Position numbers and translations under genes: made by a program | The notes under the pieces: generated by a model | Told to the model about the DNA's origin: nothing | What the model saw: the letters and a program-made list of their open reading frames with translations, nothing else | Databases searched by the model: none | Assembly: GCA_905221605.1 (NCBI GenBank) | Contig: CAJNDS010002750.1 | Location: forward strand, 124,001 to 188,000 | Reading direction: 5' to 3' | From: Symbiodinium natans | Lineage: Eukaryota; Sar; Dinophyceae; Suessiales; Symbiodiniaceae | Length of the DNA: 64,000 bases | In this document: piece after piece, positions 56,453 through 64,000 of the stretch | Layout: each line of letters begins with the position of its first letter | Position numbering within the stretch: position 1 is the stretch's first letter

Positions 56453-59400
56453 GATCTTCAAGGCCTCCCGGGCCGCTTCGGCGGCCGTTTCCGTGTCGCT
56501 GCAGACGAGGCAGACGTTCGCAAGGGTGCGCATGGCGCTGGCCTTTTCAAGCGCATGAAGGGGAACGGAATGGTTTATGCACTTATATACGGGTGTGAGT
56601 GAACGTCGCTGGTCGTACGGGAATGTGGCTATGCGGCTGCTCATCGCACGGCACCCCCTGCACCTCCATTCGACGATCGTCCATCGCACTTGCGCGGTCT
56701 ACCGCCATCTCAGCAGCCCGGTGTGCCTGAGACAGCAAGGAAGCATGTTTGTCACAAATCAGCCACTACCGTCCAGCATTTGCGTGAAAGCCCTTAATCT
56801 TCGAAAAACTGATATGAGCACGATGATACAACTTTTCCAACATTACGACGTGCTTCACAGTCGTCTATGGTGGTAGGGCGGGACCACAGTGATGCGTTCT
56901 GCAGCACAGGCACCTTGTCAAAAATGCCCTGGAGCATGTCCTGCTCTTCCTGACTCTTGTCCTCTGCGGCGGCTCAAGTTTTTTGTCTCTGAAACATGCT
57001 GCCAAGAAAGCCTCCGATTTGTAACAGCATGACTCGTGGCTAGAACCTGAAAGTTTGAGCTTGCACAGAGCTGCCCGAGCAGGCAGAATCTCCGGTCGAT
57101 TCAACACGAAAGTCCTGAACATCCTCGTCTCCCGCCAGCTTGACAAGCTTCGCGACCTTGGCGGAGCGAGGATGACGAGAGGATGACGAGAGGATGACAG
57201 ATGATGACAGTGTGGTACGGAGAGGAACAAAGGAACAAAGGCTATCAAAGGCTGCAAAAGGAGACGATACGCATACCTGTGGTGCCCTCTCAGCTCTCCT
57301 GGCCCACGCTGCGAGTCCCCGACACCCGCTTCGGCCAAGAGCTGCAATGAGGTCACTTCGATGCGGCCTGAGACTTTCTGAGACTTCTGAGACTTTCTGA
57401 GACTCTCTGAGACTTTCTGAGACTTTCTGAGACTTCTCTGTCAGAAAACTCCGAGACAGAGACGTCCATGCAAAGCAAGAACTTTGTAAATGAAAAGGGC
57501 ATCTCTGATGATCACTGGGATGTCTCGGGACAGGACGAGTTGCCCATCCTGCAGAGAACACAGATTGACAGAGCTTCTGCGCGATTCTGTCCTATGTTGT
57601 GTTGTAGCATACCGTGTGCATGCATGATGCCTTGGCGCTTGTCATCCTTCTTGTAAGCTGCAACCGCAACAAGCATGCCATCTTGCTGTGTCATGCAGCT
57701 GTCCTTTCCGTGCCCGTTTCACCAGCTGATAAGACTTCTCCGCTGCAGACGCAGCTTCCTCTCTGCATAGTAAGACAACCGGACTCACTTCAGTGCCTCG
57801 CTTTTATCATCTCGTGTGCACACTGACGATTAACAGACCAAGAGAGTGGAGACATACAGTAAGCATGCTCGATGAAACTGCGCCGCGGGCATCAAGATCC
57901 TAACTGCATTCACAACTCCTCTGCATCACCACCTTCTTCGAGCATTTGGACCTGAGACACTGACTTGAAGGAAGGGATGCTCTCACATTGCGACAATTCA
58001 GAAAGGCACTGCCCTAGCCCGCCCTGCTGGTTCAATTGCACCAGAAAGCAGATTGAAAGCACCAACTAAACTCGCTCTGGGAATGCTCTGGGCATTCTGC
58101 TCGCGCCAGGACAGCGTAGGCATCACTTTGGCCCTTTGGATCCTTTTGAGACGGGGAATGTCCAGCGGAGCACTCAGCAGCAAATCGCATGAAAAGCAAT
58201 CTCTTGAAAGCGACTGGCTCGGCCTCAATCCGCTTGAATAGCTCCAGAGACTCCTCAGCCGTCTGCACACCACGTCGCACCTGAGTCCCATGAATGAAAT
58301 CCTCGTAACAAGAGAGATTCAGCCGCAGATTTCAGAGCTGGCACGTCGCCAAAGCCGGCGTGCACCTGGCAAGTAAAGGGCAAACACTGATTGAGAAGCC
58401 GTTGAAGGCTCCTCGTCGGAAAAACGTTCCATCCGAGGGCGGGTTGAATTGTGAGCGTTGCAACTCTGCACCCTCACTGCAAATCGACACCTCGATCTGC
58501 GTCATGGTTTCAGAAATGACGTCATACTGCATCATACTGTGTGGAACTGCCCCAAACCATCACCTGCACTGCCCACCAGCCACTAGCCAGCCATCACCAC
58601 CCCACCACCACCACCACCCAACTCCAGATATTCCATTTCAGTGGCATACAAGACGTACAGATCTGCAAGCTGCACCATCGAATTGTCACACCAGGCAGTT
58701 GAGACACAGCTGGAGCCTCGGCAAGAAGGAGTTGCGTTCGAGCCTCGCCACTCTGGTCCTCCATCAAAGTCGGGAGGACTTGTACACGCGACTTCTCCGC
58801 GGGCAATGGGCCTGTGAGCTTATGAGCCCTTGAGCCCTTGATCATGGATCCCTCTCCTCGAGCTCCTGGAACATGGCCAGCGCCTACAGGTTAAACAGTG
58901 CCACGCCGTGGAAACCGACGAGGATGACTCCAGCGACTTCTCTCTACTGACTCCAGCGGGACTTAGGACGATTCAGGACTCTCGTCTAGCCCTCTGTACG
59001 CTGCCAGAACAAGCGGCCCCGCAGCCCGCAGCCTCTTGTGCCCTTGACTCCGCATCTTGCTCGTAGCCCGCCTCAGAAGTTTCTTGGAATTCGAAGCAGA
59101 ATCGGCTGGATGTCCAACTGCTTTGCCATGCTTCGGGGGCAGCTCTAAGCCCACCACCGTGAAGAACATCCGCGCGGCTTCGCGCAAACAGTTTGCCTCA
59201 GCATCCAGCCACCAAAGGGGGAGTAAAAGAAGATGAGCTGCTTCGCAACTGAGGAAAACAACAAATTTCGACAGTGCTGCCCAAGGTTTTGGCCTCACCT
59301 TTCCGATCACTTGCATCATAAAATAGGGCTCGCCTGAGCAAACCAGACTTCCGAGGTCAACTGAGGAAAGTTCGCTGAGGCTGCTGAGGCCGCAGCCACT

Positions 59401-62400
59401 CATCCGCCGTTCCCACAGCATCTCTGGAGGTCACCTGTTGCTTATTGTTGCTTTGTCGGGCTGAGACTTGTATCTTTGTGTGGCAGTGGAACTCAGCCTG
59501 GATCTGCTGCCGGAGGAGCAGCTCCAGCACATCTGCCTTCCGACTTCCGACAGACTACCGTGCATTCAGAAATTCAAGGCAAAGGGGGGGGGGGGATCTA
59601 TCATGTGTTGATTGTTCGCAGTGGTTTGCGCAGCGTCCGCAGCTGCATTGACAAGAATTCACAAGCCCAAGTTCTTGGGTCCCTTTACGTTTCAGACCAG
59701 TGTGGGGCCCGAAATGGTCAAGGCTTGCGGTAACTCAACGAAGGTGCCCTTGCCTCACCACGCCAGTGCTGCGCTTCACGGAACAGGCTCTGCGCCTCAT
59801 TCAGGTGCTGCTCGCACTCCTGAGTCAAATGCGAGCACGGCGGTCTTTCTCAGAGCGGGCAGCAGAGAACAGTGGTGAAGCCAACAACGGATAAGCTGTA
59901 CTACTTGCACGTCCTCCAATCGCAGCAGGTCCATCTTCACTTGTGCGGTCTGCAAAGAAAATTTGAGCAGCTGCACGACGGCTTGAAGACTGCAGGTTGC
60001 GGTACGGGCTTTGTCTAGATTTGCTAAACTTCCGCGGCCGACCTGGCCTGACGAAGCAGCGTCGCCTCCGCAACTTTGTCGTCGATGCGTTTCGCCAGCT
60101 CAACACCCTGGATCCACGCTCGACCCTAGGCCCTATTGAGTTCAGCATGTTCGGCAGCAAGAGGAAATAGAGGTGAGTTCAGCATATTGCAACTGGAAGC
60201 AGCGGCTCGTAGGGAGATGCAGCCATACACATGAGATCGGATTAGCTTCTCTAGGACCTAGTAATGGGGTGTCCCAACCGCATCAAGGCCTCCTGCAAGG
60301 AGGACATTGCCTGAACATCCGCAAGATCGGAGCTGCCAAAACTGCGGACAGCATGGAAAAGAATGCCGAGCCCCAGACTTCATTGCGCTTGCACATCGAT
60401 CTCTCCGCCTTGGCCCTCACACGCAGAGCCTCGACTTCGCCGCGTGCATCCTTCAAAGCCTCACTCTCAAGAACCATGCACAACATGCAACGAGAACGCG
60501 AAGTTACATGAAGCACAAGTTAAAGCACTGACAAACACGGAATGCAAAAAATGTCACAGAGATGGGCGGTGGAGCCTGGTATCGGTCCTGCGCTTCCTTG
60601 AGCAGAGTGAGCGCCTCGCGCTGCTCGTCGTTCTCAACTTGAGCCTCTTTGACACTCACGAGACGAGAGTGAAGTAGCAAAAATGAGATGAGAGATGATC
60701 AGACCAACACACTATCGAGTCACTATCGCAGTACAGCATCTCCTGTCCAGGTCCCTTCTTCTGGCCTCGGCCACCACAACGAGGGCGTTCGCGACGCCTG
60801 AAAAATGAGGCCGGCCAGCTTTCGTATCCCGACACCCTCCAACTCCGTCCCCATCCCGTCCCATCTGAACCTCGGGAGTCGCCGATGCGCTTGGACAGAT
60901 GCTGCGCATCCTTCCAGAATATCTCAGAAACTCTCCCCGAGGCCCGAGGCCATCCCAAGGATATCCAAAGGAACTGAAACGAACAGAAGAGCCCCCAATG
61001 TGGCAATGTGAGGGAACATGAACAAACATATCAGAACATCCACATATGCAATCGCATGAACAGAGCACGCGAGGGGCCGCGAGGGGCCGCGAGAGGCCGC
61101 GGCCTTGGCGCTGCGCAGCGCATCCTGCGGCCGCTCGCGGGCCAGGTGAATCGACGCCACTGCAAGGAGCGAAGCCGCCTCTTTGAGACAAGGCACAATA
61201 CACACACCTTTCTTTTGAGGAAAAAAGAAAAACGCATGTGCCCCTTTCTGGCCCTTTTCTAGCCCCTTTTTGGCCTGTTGCTTGTAGTCGGACGACTGCC
61301 GGAAGATCGTTAGCGATTTCCTGGCCTTGGCACACTCTGACGCGGGCCCTGAACAGCGTCAACATGTTTCAACTGTATTTTTGAAGTAATGCAGCGGTCT
61401 TTGCCGTTTCCCATGCTTGGTGACTTGATTCTCGATGTAGTGCAGCAGATACTGTCTTGCAAGCTTCTAGGATCCTCAGGTCCTCGCCGCATCAATGGCT
61501 TCCTTGATCTCTTGGCTCTGGCATAAAGCCTGCAAGCGAAAGCGAGGCAGATTCATTCTGCAGCCGCCCGCAGCCTTCCGCAGCCTTTCGCTGCTGCTAT
61601 CAACCACAAAAATCTGCGTAAGAATTGCAAAACTTCGTCAAAGTCCCGATGCAGCCTTGGCCAGGCACTGAAGCGAAAGCGCCTCGCCCCGCATGTCCCC
61701 AACCTGCACGAATGAAGGCTCCGCAACACAAGCTCACATGCTCTGCGAAACCAGAAAGCAACATCAGCCGAACACATGTTGCAAGTACGCCGCACGACTC
61801 CAGCACGGCACGACTAGTGCAAAGGTCTGTTGCCTCTTCTGCAATGGCCAGGGCTCTTTGCGAGGTCCTCAGCGACCCAAACTCTGCACAGCGCCATCGA
61901 TGCTACTGACAAGGGACAAGAAAAGGTTGTCCCGCATCAATCTACGTTTTTCTCCGGGTCGAGCATGCTCAGGCACGTAAAGCTTCCATCAACTTGGAAG
62001 GCCTGGCATCGAAACCTCTCGAAGCCTGCACGTCTTGTCGATGCGGCCGTCGACGTGGCAGCCAGCGCGAAACACAGAGTGAATCAGACCAATAAGCAAT
62101 TTGAGCTTCACTCCGAGGGTAGCCAGAGGGAGTGTTGCTGGGGCTCCTGCTGCAGGGCTTCAGCGGCGTCGCACTTCGCAAGAAGCGCCTCGGATAGTCA
62201 CAGCAATTCCAAATGGGCTGCTTCGTGAAGGCAAACTTTTGCTATGGGCAACCGAGCCTAAGAAGCAGAGAACCGCGCCCGTGCCATGGTCAAGAAAGCC
62301 GACACTTCTTTCTCCGCTAGCTGGGACGCCTTAAGTACGAGGACGAGCAATCCGATAATCCGGCCGTCTGGCATATGCACTCGGTCGTACCTTGAACTCC

Positions 62401-63132
62401 TCTTGCGCCTCCATGGCCCATCGCAAGGCATCCTCATTCTCTGTTTTCACTGGAGAACGCAGCTACCTCACCTCGTGATCGTGATCTTAGCAGGCCCAAG
62501 TTGAAAACAGAGGGGGGGGGGGGGGGAGGTGTCCTGCAGGCGATTGGCTTCCAGGTAGACATTGGCCAGCGCGAGCTTCATGGTCGCCTCGCTGGGGCGC
62601 CAGTTTGCTCCGATCCCTGGATTCTCTGCAATCCGCGAACTTCAGGTGCATTGATCGTGGCTGCATGTTAAAGCCGGAATCCGCTGCAAGCAATTATCAA
62701 GGCCGTGCGCACTCCTTATCCTTGGTATCAGTAGGCAAACTTACAGACTCGGAACATCTGCAATCAAGGTTTGCTGACTTCCGTGGCGGTGCCTCCCCAC
62801 ATTTGTCTCCTGTCCTTTGGTAGTTCTCCATGTGCATCTTTGCTGATGACAGGGCTTTGTCCTTCCAGGGCATGTCGGAGACATAGCCAAGCATCCAAAC
62901 TCCAGATCCCAAGACTAGTGACTCGAAACCAGTGTCCAAGCAGTCCTCGCCCTCACGGACGGCTACCGCAGCGATGACTGCCTGCATGGATGATTGTACC
63001 ACATGCTGCCTTCACAGAACAAGACGAGCAGACGAAGTTATGACTGGGAGATTGCCTTGACAGCATCGGCCGCACTCTGTTCATCACCCAGCTCTCGGTA
63101 GAGGATCATGGCCTCGTGGGCAGCACATCTAC
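56453..63132 (-). CDS. Multi-exon tetratricopeptide-repeat (TPR-like) protein
   Basis: A long run of short minus-strand exons, each encoding about one TPR-like helix pair. Best-bounded exons: 62,793-62,861 (ALSSAKMHMENYQRTGDKCG), 62,534-62,587 (ATMKLALANVYLEANRLQ), 62,391-62,440 (NEDALRWAMEAQEEFK), 61,656-61,703 (VGDMRGEALSLQCLAK), 61,483-61,529 (ALCQSQEIKEAIDAA), 61,281-61,325 (ARKSLTIFRQSSDYK), 61,104-61,178 (LLAVASIHLARERPQDALRS), 60,576-60,644 (NDEQREALTLLKEAQDRYQ), 60,409-60,450 (DARGEVEALRVRAK), 60,048-60,107 (GVELAKRIDDKVAEATLLRQ). Others lie near 63,056-63,132 (HEAMILYRELGDEQSAADAV), 61,801-61,890, 60,760-60,797, 59,763-59,819, 59,130-59,205, 58,716-58,780, 58,210-58,280 and 56,453-56,545 (LANVCLVCSDTETAAEAARE). 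GC, GA and GT donors occur. TPR arrays are protein-binding scaffolds, so the cellular role is unknown. Not all joins were phased, and more than one TPR gene is possible. Confidence 0.6.
57366..57432. repeat. Tandem gagactttct repeat, unit 9-11 bp
   Basis: Seven or so units of gagactttct with one- or two-base variations, inside the TPR gene region (probably intronic). Confidence 0.9.
62508..62528. repeat. G homopolymer tract
   Basis: A run of about 17 G interrupted once, just 3' of a TPR exon on the minus strand, hence near an intron donor. Confidence 0.9.
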
Positions 63133-64000
63133 GAAACACTCCATTCGATCTTGCATGCGCTTGACGGAAGAGCTTGAGGCTTGCACTTTTTGTGCTGCAT
63201 CGAGGACCTTGCAACAATCAATATATCAAATGGCGTGAGCTTGTAGGCAGCAGGCAGGATTGGAAAATGTTGTGCAGGTCTCTGTATGCATGTGCTGTAA
63301 CTTCTGCAAACTCCCAAGCATTGCCAGGCACCAGACTTCCTGACATGTCTCCGAGGTAAGGCTTTCCTTCGCGTATGCACAAGAACTGGCCAGGCCCTTG
63401 CCCCCCACCGCCAATCAGATTTCCCTCAACAGGGCTAGCTGATTCGATGAAGACTACATTAAGCTAGCCAACGAATTGTATGAACGAAGTTTGCCTTTGC
63501 CTGGCGGTGCGATTAGAAGAAGGATGTGAGGAAAGGGGAATGTTGGACGTACCTTGACTGCCGGTTGAACTCAGACAACTCAGAGAATGATTCGCGAGTA
63601 CACGGTCAACCTTAGTTTTTGCTTCGTTCATGTGTCCATATTCTTCTTAATGTGCTCATAATAAGACCATTCATGCACGCGCTTATGATAAATATTCTCT
63701 ACACTTCTTCCTATTAGGAAAGGTGTGAATGCAATGCAAACACGAAACAAAAAGAGAATATTCCCGAGCGGGTCGCTCGGCCGAGCGACGCCAGGCGACG
63801 CTTTTTACCCCGCGGCGGGCCCTAGAAATCGACAATCTGGCAGTTGGGAAATCTCATGTGTACGGGTTAGAGGGTTCGCTAGGATATTGAGCTTGCAGTT
63901 ACGCCGTCCTCAGCATAGCGGAGCTGCAGGAGTGCATCGCGCCGCTTCTCCTGCTGCTGACAACTTGAGTCGGCTTGTTGATTGGCCGCTGCGACCATGG
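63133..64000. other. No gene supported
   Basis: The stretch is AT-richer at 63,590-63,770 and GC-rich around 63,760-63,830. The remaining 5' exons of the TPR gene may lie here or beyond the window, but none could be identified. Confidence 0.4.

Overview
The window looks like nuclear DNA of a dinoflagellate, most likely from the Symbiodiniaceae/Suessiales group. This rests on four things read in the sequence. Genes are cut into many small exons. Introns mostly start with GC or GA rather than GT and end in AG followed by an exonic G. Almost every supportable gene lies on the minus strand. Related genes occur as tandem copies in long gene-poor, microsatellite-rich DNA with degenerate CCCTAAA (telomere-type) tracts. 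No bacterial operon, rRNA, tRNA or CRISPR array was seen.

Layout. From 1 to 24.8 kb the DNA is gene-poor: one protein-kinase exon (1.7 kb), an unrecognised acidic multi-exon gene (9.3-10.5 kb), a coiled-coil C-terminal exon (13.0 kb), a Gln/Ala/Glu-rich exon (17.1-17.7 kb), isolated exon-like pieces, and large simple repeats (14.8-15.2 and 22.8-23.2 kb). From 24.8 to 42.6 kb lies the best-resolved part, a tandem segmental duplication on the minus strand. Each unit holds a small Gly-rich hydrophobic-protein gene ('gene X') followed by a 15-exon DGAT2-type acyltransferase gene. Exon by exon, the two DGAT2 copies give intact 277-residue proteins about 86% identical (hand count). The higher-coordinate copy carries, inside its 3.2-kb eleventh intron, a tandem pair of complete two-exon membrane-protein genes of the organic solute transporter alpha / TMEM184 (Solute_trans_a) type, on the same strand as the host. 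The other copy has instead a 2.2-kb ninth intron filled with G-rich and T-rich tandem repeats.

From 42.6 to 49.3 kb coding evidence is sparse. At 49.3-50.7 kb four exons build an acyl-carrier-protein domain of a type I polyketide synthase. At 53.6-55.9 kb there is a long intronless reading frame of unknown function (771 residues from the first ATG). From 56.4 to 63.1 kb many short exons encode tetratricopeptide-like helical repeats, probably one large TPR protein.

The strongest unusual points are the same-strand nesting of two transporter genes in one paralogue's intron, the near absence of GT donors with donor type changing between paralogues at the same intron, a 12-base match to the dinoflagellate spliced leader at 41.6 kb, and a two-copy dispersed repeat with a foldback and telomere-like tract. 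All exon boundaries come from reading paralogues side by side and from family motifs; no alignment program or transcript data were available.
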